NCBI RefSeq assembly: GCF_051859345.1
Contig: NZ_JBHYFV010000020.1
Span: 7,417-71,416 of the forward strand
Length of the DNA stretch: 64,000 nt
Reading direction: 5' to 3'
Source: Marivita sp051859345
Lineage (GTDB): Bacteria; Pseudomonadota; Alphaproteobacteria; Rhodobacterales; Rhodobacteraceae
Part shown: piece by piece, positions 38,259 through 46,914 of the stretch
How the letters are laid out: the number at the start of each line of letters is the position of its first letter
How positions within the stretch are numbered: the stretch's first letter is position 1
Made by a program: the position numbers and the translations under genes
The notes under the pieces: generated by a model
What the model was told of the DNA's origin: nothing
Seen by the model: the letters and a program-made list of their open reading frames with translations, nothing else
The model's database searches: none

Positions 38259-38465
38259 ATGGCTGTCCAACAGAACAAAGTATCCAAGTCACGTCGCAAC
38301 AACCGTCGCGCGCATGACGCTCTGGTTGCTGCGAACCCGAATGAATGTTCCAACTGTGGCGAACTGAAGCGTCCGCATCACGTTTGTCCGTCCTGCGGTC
38401 ACTACGCGGATCGCGAAGTGATTGCACAGGCCGACGAAATCGACCTGGACGAAGACGCGGCATAA
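38259..38465 (+). CDS. rpmF: 50S ribosomal protein L32
   Basis: 68 residues. AVQQNKVSKSRRNNRRAHDAL is the bL32 start, and the zinc-ribbon cysteines are in CSNC and CPSCGHYADR. A perfect palindrome ATTATATATAAT at 38235-38246 lies just ahead and may contain the -10 region; GAGG precedes the ATG. Followed by plsX after 25 bases. Confidence 0.97.
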   Translation: MAVQQNKVSKSRRNNRRAHDALVAANPNECSNCGELKRPHHVCPSCGHYADREVIAQADEIDLDEDAA

Positions 38466-38490
38466 GCAACGATTGGGCGTATCCCTCCGA

Positions 38491-39600
38491 ATGACCTCAT
38501 CGCAGGATCATAAAAAGGTGGGTGATACGCCAATTGTGCTATCTATTGACGCTATGGGCAGCGATCTTGGGCCGGAGGCGATTGTCTCCGGCATGTCACG
38601 TTCTGCCAAGGCGAACCCGAATATCCGGTTTCTTGTCCACGGCCCGGAAGAAAAGCTGTCCAAGCTGATCGACCGAAGGAAGGCCTTGGTCGGACGGTGC
38701 GATATTCGGGATGCGTCCGGCGTGGTGTCGATGGAAGACAAGCCCAGCCAGATCATGCGCCATGGTCAGGAGACGTCGATGTGGGCGGCGATCGAATCCG
38801 TGCGCAACAAGGAAGCCACCGTGGCTGTCTCCTGTGGCAACACCGGTGCGCTGATGGCGTTGTCGATGATCCGATTGCGCAAATTGCCGGGTGTGAATCG
38901 CCCGGCCATTGCGATTCTGTGGCCGTCGCGCAATCCGCAGGGGTTCAACGTGATGCTGGATGTTGGCGCGGATGTCCGGGCCGATGCCAAGGACCTGTTG
39001 CTGTATGCGTTGATGGGCGTGTCCTATGCCCGCAACGGACTCGAGCTTGAACGCCCGCGGGTCGGATTGCTGAATGTCGGCACCGAAGAGCACAAGGGCC
39101 GCGCCGAACTGAAAGAGGCGCATGAGCTGATTTCCAAAGCGGCAGAGCGCGCCCAGTATGATTTTGTCGGTTTTGTCGAAGGCGGCGATATTCCCGGTGA
39201 AGCCTGTGACGTGATTGTCACTGATGGCTTCACCGGAAATGTCGCGCTGAAGACCGGTGAAGGCACTGCCTCGTTGATCGGGGACCGGCTGAAAGAGGCG
39301 TTTGCCCATTCGCCTTGGTCGCGACTGGCCTCTTTGCTGGCTCTGACGTCTTTGCGCCGCCTGAAGAAAAAGATTGATCCCCGCCGGGTCAATGGCGGGG
39401 TTTTTCTTGGCCTGAACGGCACGGTTGTCAAATCGCACGGATCGGCGGACGCGACCGGCGTTTCTGCCGCGATCAAGCTGGCGTTTCAACTGGCCCAATC
39501 CGGGTTTTCAGAACGGCTGGCCGCAAGATTGGCGTCGATCACAGATATTGCGTCGGACGCGACTGCCGATCCATCCACAACCGAGGAGAGCCCTAAATGA
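38491..39600 (+). CDS. plsX: Phosphate acyltransferase PlsX
   Basis: Converts acyl-ACP to acyl-phosphate for glycerol-3-phosphate acylation. 369 residues. SIDAMGSDLGPEAIVSG is the family start; AVSCGNTGALMALSM, LDVGADVRADAKDL, VGLLNVGTEEHKG and VTDGFTGNVALKTGEG are conserved blocks. Its stop overlaps the fabH start by four bases (ATGA), implying coupled translation. Part of the rpmF-plsX-fabH-ihfA-merR run. Confidence 0.97.
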   Translation: MTSSQDHKKVGDTPIVLSIDAMGSDLGPEAIVSGMSRSAKANPNIRFLVHGPEEKLSKLIDRRKALVGRCDIRDASGVVSMEDKPSQIMRHGQETSMWAAIESVRNKEATVAVSCGNTGALMALSMIRLRKLPGVNRPAIAILWPSRNPQGFNVMLDVGADVRADAKDLLLYALMGVSYARNGLELERPRVGLLNVGTEEHKGRAELKEAHELISKAAERAQYDFVGFVEGGDIPGEACDVIVTDGFTGNVALKTGEGTASLIGDRLKEAFAHSPWSRLASLLALTSLRRLKKKIDPRRVNGGVFLGLNGTVVKSHGSADATGVSAAIKLAFQLAQSGFSERLAARLASITDIASDATADPSTTEESPK

Positions 39601-40568
39601 CCACACGCGCGGTTGTCATAGGGCTGGGTCACTACCTGCCCGAGCGGGTTGTTCCAAATTCCGAATTCGAGGCGTCGCTCGACACGTCGGACGACTGGAT
39701 CCGGTCGCGGTCCGGGATCGAACGTCGTCATTTCGCGGCTGACGGTGAAACCACCTCGGACCTTGCCACACATGCCGCGAAAAAGGCGCTGGCCGATGCC
39801 GGGCTTGAGGCAAACGACCTCGACGCGATCATCCTGGCCACATCGACCGCCGATCTTACCTTTCCGTCCGCTGCCACGATGGTGCAGGCATCTTTGGGCA
39901 TGACACGCGGCTTTGCCTTTGATGTGCAGGCGGTGTGTGCCGGGTTCATCTATGCGATTGCGAATGCAAATGCGCTGATCGTGTCCGGTCAGGCCAAGCG
40001 GATCATGGTGATCGGGGCCGAGACCTTTAGCCGGATCATGGATTGGACAGACCGGTCCACCTGTGTCCTGTTCGGGGATGGGGCCGGTGCCGTGATCCTC
40101 GAGGCGCAGGACGGCGTAGGCGACAAGACAGACCGGGGCATTCTGTCGATTGATCTGAATTCCGACGGGCAACACCGCGATATCCTTTATGTCGATGGCG
40201 GCGTCAGCACGCAGACCACAGGGTTTCTGCGGATGCAGGGCAAAGAAGTCTTTCGTCACGCGGTCGAAAAGCTGGCTGCGACCGCAACCACTGCGATGGG
40301 CAAGGCCGACATTTCCAGCGAAGAGGTCGATTGGGTGGTCCCGCACCAGGCCAATGTCCGCATCATTCAGGGCACGGCGAAAAAGCTGGGGCTGTCGATG
40401 GACCACGTTGTCGTCACCGTTCAGGATCACGGCAACACCTCGGCAGCATCGATTCCCCTTGCCCTGTCGGTGGGCGTCGAACGCGGCCAGATCAAGCGAG
40501 GCGACGTGGTTGTCACCGAAGCGATTGGCGGCGGTTTGGCATGGGGCGCGGTTGTGCTTCGCTGGTGA
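39597..40568 (+). CDS. fabH: 3-oxoacyl-ACP synthase III (FabH)
   Basis: Starts fatty-acid synthesis by condensing acetyl-CoA with malonyl-ACP. 323 residues. The catalytic triad is complete: Cys114 in FDVQAVCAGFIYA, His250 in VVPHQANVRII and Asn280 in QDHGNTSAASIP. SDDWIRSRSGIERR is the N-terminal signature. Translationally coupled to plsX. Confidence 0.97.
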   Translation: MTTRAVVIGLGHYLPERVVPNSEFEASLDTSDDWIRSRSGIERRHFAADGETTSDLATHAAKKALADAGLEANDLDAIILATSTADLTFPSAATMVQASLGMTRGFAFDVQAVCAGFIYAIANANALIVSGQAKRIMVIGAETFSRIMDWTDRSTCVLFGDGAGAVILEAQDGVGDKTDRGILSIDLNSDGQHRDILYVDGGVSTQTTGFLRMQGKEVFRHAVEKLAATATTAMGKADISSEEVDWVVPHQANVRIIQGTAKKLGLSMDHVVVTVQDHGNTSAASIPLALSVGVERGQIKRGDVVVTEAIGGGLAWGAVVLRW

Positions 40569-40661
40569 GCGATTTCCCTCCAAAATCCTTCTCGCAAGCC
40601 ATTGATATTGACTCGGAAAATCGCAAGGCTCATGTTGGTGCGAACTGAGGGGGTGTGGGTT

Positions 40662-40964
40662 ATGGGACAAAAGACATTGACGCGGATGGACCTGAGCGAA
40701 GCGGTGTTTCGCGAGGTTGGACTGTCTCGCAACGAAAGCGCCGATCTCGTGGAAACGGTCTTGAACCACATGTCGGATGCCTTGGTCGAAGGTGAGCAGG
40801 TCAAGATATCGTCCTTCGGCACGTTTTCCATCCGTGACAAGGCGGCGCGCGTCGGGCGCAATCCGAAGACCGGCGAAGAGGTTCCGATCAACCCACGCCG
40901 TGTTCTGACCTTTCGCCCGTCGCATCTGATGAAAGACAGAGTGGCCGCAGGCAACAAGGGCTGA
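40662..40964 (+). CDS. ihfA: Integration host factor subunit alpha
   Basis: 100-residue DNA-bending protein of the HU/IHF family. KTLTRMDLSEAVFREVGLSR, VKISSFGTFSIRDKAARVGRNPKTG and the arm tip EEVPINPRRVLTFRPS are typical of IHF-alpha. The start at 40662 has GAGGG upstream. The order plsX-fabH-ihfA-merR is conserved in Rhodobacterales. Confidence 0.96.
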   Translation: MGQKTLTRMDLSEAVFREVGLSRNESADLVETVLNHMSDALVEGEQVKISSFGTFSIRDKAARVGRNPKTGEEVPINPRRVLTFRPSHLMKDRVAAGNKG

Positions 40965-40969
40965 CGGCC

Positions 40970-41824
40970 ATGAGCAAATCCGCAGACGCCTTCCGCACCA
41001 TCAGCGAAGTGGCTGAATGGCTGGACACGCCGGCCCATGTTCTGCGGTTCTGGGAAAGCAAGTTCACACAGGTCAAACCGGTCAAACGCGCTGGTGGCCG
41101 ACGGTATTACCGCCCGGCTGACATGCGGCTGCTGGGCGGGATCAAAAAGCTGCTGCACGACGATGGCATGACAATCAAAGGTGTGCAGAAAATCCTTCGT
41201 GAACAAGGGATTAAGCACGTCTCCTCACTTTGTGCGTTAGATATGAGTGAAGAGGACGAAGCCGACCTGATCATGCTGGAAGAGGTGCCCGCCTCTGAAC
41301 CTGTGGACACGGTCATTCCTTTTGCCAAGCCCGAAGTCGAAGAGATTGCAGAGCTGCCGGTTGCAGATGAACCGCTTGCCGAACCGCCTGCACTGGAAGA
41401 CACGTCCGATGAGACCCCGGACCATTCGGAAACCGCAGAGCCGGTCAGTCATGGCGATGTGGCCGAAGAGGTGTCCGAAACTCCGGATCTGGAAGAACCG
41501 GAACCAGATCAGGACGCGGTAGAAGCCGCCCCAGAGACGCCCCCCGAAATGGAGGGCGATCAGCACGAAGAGGGTGAACCCGAGGACACGACCGAGGCCA
41601 ACGCCCTGCCCGCCTTCTTGCAGCATTCAATGGATGACCGACGTTCAGAGGATGTCGAAGCTGAGACCGAAGTAACCACGCCACCGGAACCTGTCGCGCC
41701 GCCTGCCAGTATTGATCCAGTGCCCGGTGCCTTGACCCACCTATCCAGAATCACACGATTGTCCGCCGAATCGGCGCGCCAGATTGCACCGATGGCAGAG
41801 AAGCTGAAGGCACGCGCCGGTTAA
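40970..41824 (+). CDS. MerR-family regulator with acidic C-terminal tail
   Basis: 284 residues. The N-terminal MerR winged helix reads FRTISEVAEWLDTPAHVLRFWESKF, KRAGGRRYYRPADMRLLGGIKKLL, without metal-binding cysteines of the classic MerR type. After about residue 90 comes a ~150-residue low-complexity acidic and proline-rich stretch (many E, D, P), then a conserved-looking end LTHLSRITRLSAESARQIAPM. It follows ihfA by five bases. Target genes are unknown. Confidence 0.88.
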   Translation: MSKSADAFRTISEVAEWLDTPAHVLRFWESKFTQVKPVKRAGGRRYYRPADMRLLGGIKKLLHDDGMTIKGVQKILREQGIKHVSSLCALDMSEEDEADLIMLEEVPASEPVDTVIPFAKPEVEEIAELPVADEPLAEPPALEDTSDETPDHSETAEPVSHGDVAEEVSETPDLEEPEPDQDAVEAAPETPPEMEGDQHEEGEPEDTTEANALPAFLQHSMDDRRSEDVEAETEVTTPPEPVAPPASIDPVPGALTHLSRITRLSAESARQIAPMAEKLKARAG

Positions 41825-41894
41825 GTGTCTGTCGGTGACGGACCGGAATTTCACACTTGCGGCCCGATCCAAAACCGTTATGACAGGCAGCAGT

Positions 41895-41971
41895 CGGGCT
41901 ATGGCGCAGCCTGGTAGCGCGTCCGTCTGGGGGACGGAAGGTCGCAGGTTCGAGTCCTGCTAGCCCGACCA
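41895..41971 (+). tRNA. tRNA-Pro (anticodon GGG)
   Basis: 77 bases with encoded CCA. Acceptor stem CGGGCTA/TAGCCCG (perfect, with the C1-G72 pair usual for bacterial tRNA-Pro), anticodon stem TCCGT/ACGGA with loop CTGGGGG giving anticodon GGG, T stem GCAGG/CCTGC with loop TTCGAGT. Confidence 0.97.
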
Positions 41972-42072
41972 ATCACATCATCCGCTATCACATCCACGCC
42001 TTTGCGAAATTCACCTCGCAAGGCGCGCAACCGCTTGCTATGCAAGGCAGAACGCGGATGGGGAATCCTGAT

Positions 42073-43152
42073 ATGACGGGCGTGTTGGCCAACCAGCAAA
42101 TCACAGCGCTGATGGATCAGGGCATCATTGCCTCTGAGACGCCTTTCGTTGACGGGCAGGTGCAACCCGCCAGCCTTGATCTGCGGCTGGGCACAATCGC
42201 CTACCGTGTGCGGGCGTCGTTTCTTGCGGGCAAGGGGCGACGGGTTGAAGATCGGCTTGCGGACTTTGAGATGCACCGCATATCGCTGGACGGTGGCGCC
42301 GTCCTGGAAAAAGGCTGCGTCTATCTTGTGCCGCTGATGGAGCGGTTGGCACTGCCATCCGATATCAGCGCAGTGGCCAATGCCAAAAGCTCGACCGGAC
42401 GGTTGGACCTGTTGACCCGTACGATCACCGATGAAGGCACCGAATTTGACCGTGTGACGCCGGGCTATTGCGGACCACTTTACGCGGAAATCTGCCCCCG
42501 CTCGTTTTCGGTTCTGGTGCGTCCGGGGATGCGGCTGAACCAGATCCGGTTCCGCAACGGGCAGTCCATCCTGACGGACGACACGCTAACCGCGTTACAT
42601 GAAGAACAGACGCTTGTGACCGGCGGACCCGCTGTCATCAGCGATGGTCTGGGGTTTTCCGTTGATCTGAAACCCGAATCCGGCGATCTCGTCGGGTATC
42701 GCGCCAAGCCACATACCGGTGTGATTGATCTCGACAAGCTGGGTCATTACGCGCCGTCGGACTTCTGGGAAGAACTTCACACGACAAACGGGCGACTGAT
42801 CCTTGATCCGGATGCGTTTTACATTCTGGTGAGCCGCGAGGCGGTGCATATTCCGCCCGACTATGCCGCTGAAATGGCCCCGTTTCTGGCAATGGTCGGG
42901 GAATTCCGCGTGCATTATGCCGGGTTCTTCGATCCGGGCTTTGGCCATGATGCGGCGGGCGGCACAGGATCGCGCGGTGTGCTTGAGGTGCGCTGTCACG
43001 AAGCGCCATTTGTGCTGGAACACGGGCAGATCGTCGGACGGTTGGTCTATGAACAAATGGACCAGTCCCCAAGCCAGCTTTATGGCGCGGGGATTGCATC
43101 GAATTATCAGGGACAGGGTCTAAAGCTGTCCAAACATTTCAAAGCGGATTAA
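42073..43152 (+). CDS. dcd: 2'-deoxycytidine 5'-triphosphate deaminase (long, two-module form)
   Basis: About 359 residues, nearly twice the usual dCTP deaminase length. The first module has DGQVQPASLDLRLGTIAYRV, ANAKSSTGRLDLLTRTITDEG and YAEICPRSFSVLVRPGMRL; the second repeats the fold with YILVSREAVHIPPDYAAEM, FRVHYAGFFDPGFG and VLEHGQIVGRLVYEQM. Tandem versions are known in alphaproteobacteria. Makes dUTP for thymidylate synthesis. The start is chosen at 42073 (MTGVLANQQ); 42040 and 42058 are alternatives. The stop overlaps the convergent 49-residue gene by four bases. Confidence 0.9.
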   Translation: MTGVLANQQITALMDQGIIASETPFVDGQVQPASLDLRLGTIAYRVRASFLAGKGRRVEDRLADFEMHRISLDGGAVLEKGCVYLVPLMERLALPSDISAVANAKSSTGRLDLLTRTITDEGTEFDRVTPGYCGPLYAEICPRSFSVLVRPGMRLNQIRFRNGQSILTDDTLTALHEEQTLVTGGPAVISDGLGFSVDLKPESGDLVGYRAKPHTGVIDLDKLGHYAPSDFWEELHTTNGRLILDPDAFYILVSREAVHIPPDYAAEMAPFLAMVGEFRVHYAGFFDPGFGHDAAGGTGSRGVLEVRCHEAPFVLEHGQIVGRLVYEQMDQSPSQLYGAGIASNYQGQGLKLSKHFKAD

Positions 43153-43298
43153 CGCTGCACGTCGTCGGGATGCTGCGGTGCCTTGCCTTGCGGTTTCTTG
43201 CGGCTTGAAAACGCGCTCATCCCGGCGTTGATTCCCGAATTCACCACGCGCCGCATCACCGTGCGCATCACCATGTTTATAATCGTATTGAGGTTCAT
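43149..43298 (-). CDS. Small basic protein, 49 residues
   Basis: MNLNTIINMVMRTVMRRVVN followed by SGINAGMSAFSSRKKPQGK and a short polar tail. A near-perfect ribosome site AAGGAGG lies five bases before ATG 43298, which argues strongly for translation. The first ~30 residues form a possible amphipathic helix (I, V, M on one side, R on the other), then a lysine/proline-rich tail. The stop lies inside the dcd stop region (convergent overlap of four bases). No known family recognised; function unknown. Confidence 0.7.
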   Translation of the reverse strand: MNLNTIINMVMRTVMRRVVNSGINAGMSAFSSRKKPQGKAPQHPDDVQR

Positions 43299-43400
43299 GT
43301 CGTCCTCCTTTTCCTGCGTTTCAGACTGCCTCGACGCATTAGATAGTGGGAAAATACGTCCATTCTTTGGCAGTTTCCCTAACCTTTCCGTGAACCCGCG

Positions 43401-44060
43401 TCAGTCTTCGAACAGTTCGGACTGCCCTTCTTCGGTCTCTTCCTCGGCATCGACGTCGCCTTCGCCCATTTGAGGCATGAGGCCCGGTGGTGGGCGATTT
43501 TCCAGAAGACCCGCTGCACGCAGTTCCTTGAGGCCCGGCAGATCACGCGCCGATTCAAGGCCGAAATGGTCGAGAAAATCCTGCGTGACGACAAACGTCA
43601 CCGGTCGCCCCGGCGTCATGCGACGGCGACCAAAGCGGATCCACTCCATCTCAAGCAGCTGATCCACCGTGCCGCGGCTGACCGAGACCCCCCGGATTTC
43701 TTCGATTTCAGCGCGGGTGACGGGTTGATGATAGGCGATGATAGCCAGCGTTTCAATCGCGGCGCGGCTGAGTTTTCGGGTCTCAACCGTCTCTTTTTGC
43801 ATGAGAAACCCAAGGTCAGGTGCCGTGCGGATGGCCCAGGCATCGCCCACTTTGACAACGTTGACACCCCTGCCCTCGTAGCGTTTGCGCAGATAGACCA
43901 GCGCTTCGGCGGCGTCCGATCCGTGCGGCATGCGGTCGTTCAAGTCCTTCACCGTGACGGGTTCGACCGTGGCGAACAGGATGGCTTCGACCATCCGTTC
44001 CTGTTCGCCCATCGGGGGCGCTTCGAACAGGCTTTCTTCGATGTCAGGGATATCAACCAC
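43401..44060 (-). CDS. scpB: Segregation and condensation protein B
   Basis: 219 residues; winged-helix kleisin-associated subunit of the SMC-ScpA-ScpB condensin. EQERMVEAILFATVEPVT, LVYLRKRYEGRGVNVVKVG, LSRAAIETLAIIAYHQPVTRAEIEEIRGVS and GRRRMTPGRPVTFVVTQDFLDHFGL are standard ScpB blocks. I take GTG 44060 as the start because GAAGGGAG precedes it; it lies eight bases inside scpA. An acidic tail ends the protein. Confidence 0.93.
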   Translation of the reverse strand: MVDIPDIEESLFEAPPMGEQERMVEAILFATVEPVTVKDLNDRMPHGSDAAEALVYLRKRYEGRGVNVVKVGDAWAIRTAPDLGFLMQKETVETRKLSRAAIETLAIIAYHQPVTRAEIEEIRGVSVSRGTVDQLLEMEWIRFGRRRMTPGRPVTFVVTQDFLDHFGLESARDLPGLKELRAAGLLENRPPPGLMPQMGEGDVDAEEETEEGQSELFED

Positions 44061-44847
44061 CGCGCGGCTCCCTTCGGCGCAGTTCAATGGGCGCAAACAT
44101 GTCCGACTGGCGCAGTTCGACCTTGCCCTCTTTTACAAGCTCAAGCGACGCGGCAAAGGTCGAGGCTGTGGCGGATCGCCAACGCCCCGGATCAGCGTTC
44201 CAGCCCTCGGGCATGTAGGACGAGATATCTGTCCAGGTGCCAGCAAATCCGATCAGGCCGCGCATGCGCTCAAGCGCCTGCTCCATGGTGAACACCGCGT
44301 CGCGATCCATCACGAAGGGGCGGAATTCGTCTTTGGTGCGGATCCGGGCATAGCCCTGCATCAGGTCAAGCAGCGTCGCGGTGTAATGTACCTTGCGCAC
44401 CCGTGCGACCCCTTCAGGCAGGCCACGGGCGAAGAAATCACGCCCCATCTGGTCCCGACCCATCAACCGGGCCGCCACGTCGCGCATCGCCTGAAGCCGT
44501 TCAAGCTGAAACGCCAGGTGCGCGGCCAAATCTTCGCCAGTCGGGCCGTCCTCGGTTGGATCGGGGGGCAGAAGCAGCCGGGATTTCAGGAAGGCCAGCC
44601 ATGCCGCCATCACCAGATAATCCGCCGCCAGTTCGATACGCAGCGCCTTGGCCTGTTCGACAAAAGCCAGGTATTGCTTCGCCAGTTGCAACACGGACAC
44701 CTTGCGCAGATCGACTTTTTGCGTGCGACTGAGGGACAGAAGCAGATCAAGCGGGCCTTCGAATCCGTCGACGTCGACAATCAGCGCCTCGGCCGCAAGC
44801 CGGTCCGCAACTGTTGTATCAAAGTCGTCTGATGTGGCTTCGCTCAT
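44053..44847 (-). CDS. scpA: Segregation and condensation protein A
   Basis: 264 residues; kleisin subunit bridging SMC heads. FEGPLDLLLSLSRTQKVDLRK is the conserved N-terminal block, with YLVMAAWLAFLKSRLLLPP next and a C-terminal winged helix (TFAASLELVKEGKVELRQSDMF). The start overlaps the nagZ stop by four bases, and the end overlaps scpB. One unit with SPOR-nagZ-scpA-scpB. Confidence 0.95.
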   Translation of the reverse strand: MSEATSDDFDTTVADRLAAEALIVDVDGFEGPLDLLLSLSRTQKVDLRKVSVLQLAKQYLAFVEQAKALRIELAADYLVMAAWLAFLKSRLLLPPDPTEDGPTGEDLAAHLAFQLERLQAMRDVAARLMGRDQMGRDFFARGLPEGVARVRKVHYTATLLDLMQGYARIRTKDEFRPFVMDRDAVFTMEQALERMRGLIGFAGTWTDISSYMPEGWNADPGRWRSATASTFAASLELVKEGKVELRQSDMFAPIELRRREPRGG

Positions 44848-45857
44848 GCACCGCGCCCTTGCTCCAGTTCTGCAAGCTTGGCTTTGAGCGCTGCAATGTC
44901 AACATCCTCGGGCGTTGGGCGGCGCGCCAATGTGGCTTCTGCGCGGGTCTGACTTGCCGGGGGCATCGTGCCGATCCGATCCATCAGGGCGATGCGTTCC
45001 TCAAGATCGCCGTTGCAATGCAGGATCACGTCACAGCCGGCCTGCATCGACGCCGCGCCCCGTTCCGGGACCGTTCCCGACAGCGCCTGCATCGAGATGT
45101 CGTCGGTCATCAGGAGACCGGCAAACCCCAGGTCCTCGCGGATGCGGCGGATCATGCTGGCGGATGTGGTGGCGGGTTGGGTTTCGCCCAAAGACGTGTA
45201 GACCAGATGCGCGGTCATCCCCATCGCAACATCGCCAAACGGCGCGAAGGCGGCAAAGTCGATGGCGGTCAGGGTTGTTTCCGGGGCGTCGATGCGCGGC
45301 AGGTCCAGATGGCTGTCCATCTGCGCCAGCCCATGTCCGGGGATGTGTTTCACAACCGGGAACACGCCGCCTGACAGGTGTCCCTCGACAACGGCCCGCC
45401 CAATTTTTACCACTTGGTCAAGATGTGACCCATAACAGCGATTGCGCAGGAACGGGTGCGTTTCGGGACGCGCAATATCCAGCATCGGCGCGCAATTTGC
45501 GTCTATGCCAAGTTCTGTCAATTCATGGGAAATGATCTGGTAACGCAGGCGCATGCCGTCAACGGCGTGATCGCCCAGCAGTGTCACATGATCCAACGGA
45601 GGCAGCCAGTCGGTTGCCAAAGGCGCGCGCAAGCGTTGAACGCGGCCGCCTTCCTGATCAATGAAGATGGGCGCGGCCCACCCGACGGTGTCGCGCAAGT
45701 CCGAGGTCAGCGCACGGATTTGATCGTGGTCTTCGAGATTGCGATCAAACAGGATGAACCCGAACGGATTGGCTTTGGCAAAGAACGCCCGCTCATCCGA
45801 TGTCAGGTGTGCGCCGTCACAGCCATAAATCGCAGCGCCGAACGGTTTGGATGTCAC
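44844..45857 (-). CDS. nagZ: Beta-N-acetylhexosaminidase (NagZ)
   Basis: 337 residues, glycoside hydrolase family 3, cytoplasmic; removes GlcNAc from anhydromuropeptides in peptidoglycan recycling. The GH3/NagZ signature is VKHIPGHGLAQMDSHLDLPRI, with FIDQEGGRVQRLRAPL upstream and LLMTDDISMQALSG, which contains the nucleophile aspartate. Start GTG 45857 overlaps the stop of the SPOR gene (GTGA). Confidence 0.95.
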   Translation of the reverse strand: MTSKPFGAAIYGCDGAHLTSDERAFFAKANPFGFILFDRNLEDHDQIRALTSDLRDTVGWAAPIFIDQEGGRVQRLRAPLATDWLPPLDHVTLLGDHAVDGMRLRYQIISHELTELGIDANCAPMLDIARPETHPFLRNRCYGSHLDQVVKIGRAVVEGHLSGGVFPVVKHIPGHGLAQMDSHLDLPRIDAPETTLTAIDFAAFAPFGDVAMGMTAHLVYTSLGETQPATTSASMIRRIREDLGFAGLLMTDDISMQALSGTVPERGAASMQAGCDVILHCNGDLEERIALMDRIGTMPPASQTRAEATLARRPTPEDVDIAALKAKLAELEQGRGA

Positions 45858-46840
45858 CGGCTGACCACGGGAATGCAGTCTGCCCCTTCGGCCACAAGCG
45901 CAGCACAAAAGCGGCGCGAGTCGCTCAGATCGGCGAAACCGTGTGCGCGCAGGCGATAGAAAATCCGTCCACCCGACGTGGCCTCTTCGACAACGCGTTC
46001 CTTGTCGTCAAGGTATTCACCAAAGCGCGCCATCAGGGTGGCCCATTGCTCGCGCGCGATTTCGGGACTGTCATAGGCCCCGAATTGCACCAGCCGTGTG
46101 CCGGCGGGAATGTCGCCCGGATCGCGTTCGGCAACGCCCGGATCAGAGGACGGTTGCACCGGCATGGACAGCGAGGCCAGTTGCAGACCATCGGGGCGCT
46201 GCGCCGGACGCAACGAACGGGCAACCCCAGGAACGGACATCGGTATGGTGTTTGTTGCCGACGCCAGCTCTTGCGTGTCGTCGGATTCATCGAACAGTTC
46301 GGTTTCAGGTGCTGGATCAAGCTGTTCAAACGGTTTGGCATTTGCCGCGATCTGATCGGCAAGTGCCTTGATCGGATCGTCAGCATTGGCGATATCGGTG
46401 AGGGCCAGCGCAGGTGCCTCGGTCACGGCATCCTGGCGCAGCGACGCCAGCGCCACTTCTTCACGTTCGCTGAGATCAGAGGCGTCGGGCGCTTCTGCAA
46501 CAACGGTGTCTTCTTCCGTGATGTCCAGCGGACGCGGGGCAAGAACGATCTGTTCCGGAGGCGGCGCTGAGGTGCCGGTGCCTGCGATGTTGTTCACGGC
46601 CAGGCCTTCGTGACGTGCGATCTGACCTCCCGGATTGTCGGGGGCAACGCGCATCGGTCCTTCGATGGCCTGCACCACCGGAACACCCGAGACATCGCGC
46701 ACGATCAGCCGATATCCCCAGACCGCCACTCCGACAACCAAGGTCAGCGAGAGTGCTGCGCCAGCCCAGTTTGCCGCCGAGGCCAAGTTGCCCGACGTGC
46801 CTTCCCCGCGTGCGGGGCCCGTCATATGCGTGTTTGCCAT
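45854..46840 (-). CDS. SPOR-domain membrane protein
   Basis: 328 residues. One membrane segment (about 23-45), then a long, acidic, proline-rich periplasmic linker, then a C-terminal SPOR domain (about 245-328: GTRLVQFGAYDSPEIAREQW, YRLRAHGFADLSDSRRFCAALVAEG), which binds denuded glycan strands at division sites. It is placed between argS and nagZ, the usual alphaproteobacterial arrangement. Confidence 0.9.
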   Translation of the reverse strand: MANTHMTGPARGEGTSGNLASAANWAGAALSLTLVVGVAVWGYRLIVRDVSGVPVVQAIEGPMRVAPDNPGGQIARHEGLAVNNIAGTGTSAPPPEQIVLAPRPLDITEEDTVVAEAPDASDLSEREEVALASLRQDAVTEAPALALTDIANADDPIKALADQIAANAKPFEQLDPAPETELFDESDDTQELASATNTIPMSVPGVARSLRPAQRPDGLQLASLSMPVQPSSDPGVAERDPGDIPAGTRLVQFGAYDSPEIAREQWATLMARFGEYLDDKERVVEEATSGGRIFYRLRAHGFADLSDSRRFCAALVAEGADCIPVVSR

Positions 46841-46914
46841 GTCCGCCTCATTGCCCGGCGGTCAATGCCACCGGTGGTTTCTTGCCTTCGCCTCACCCAG
46901 CCATGGCGCTTTTG

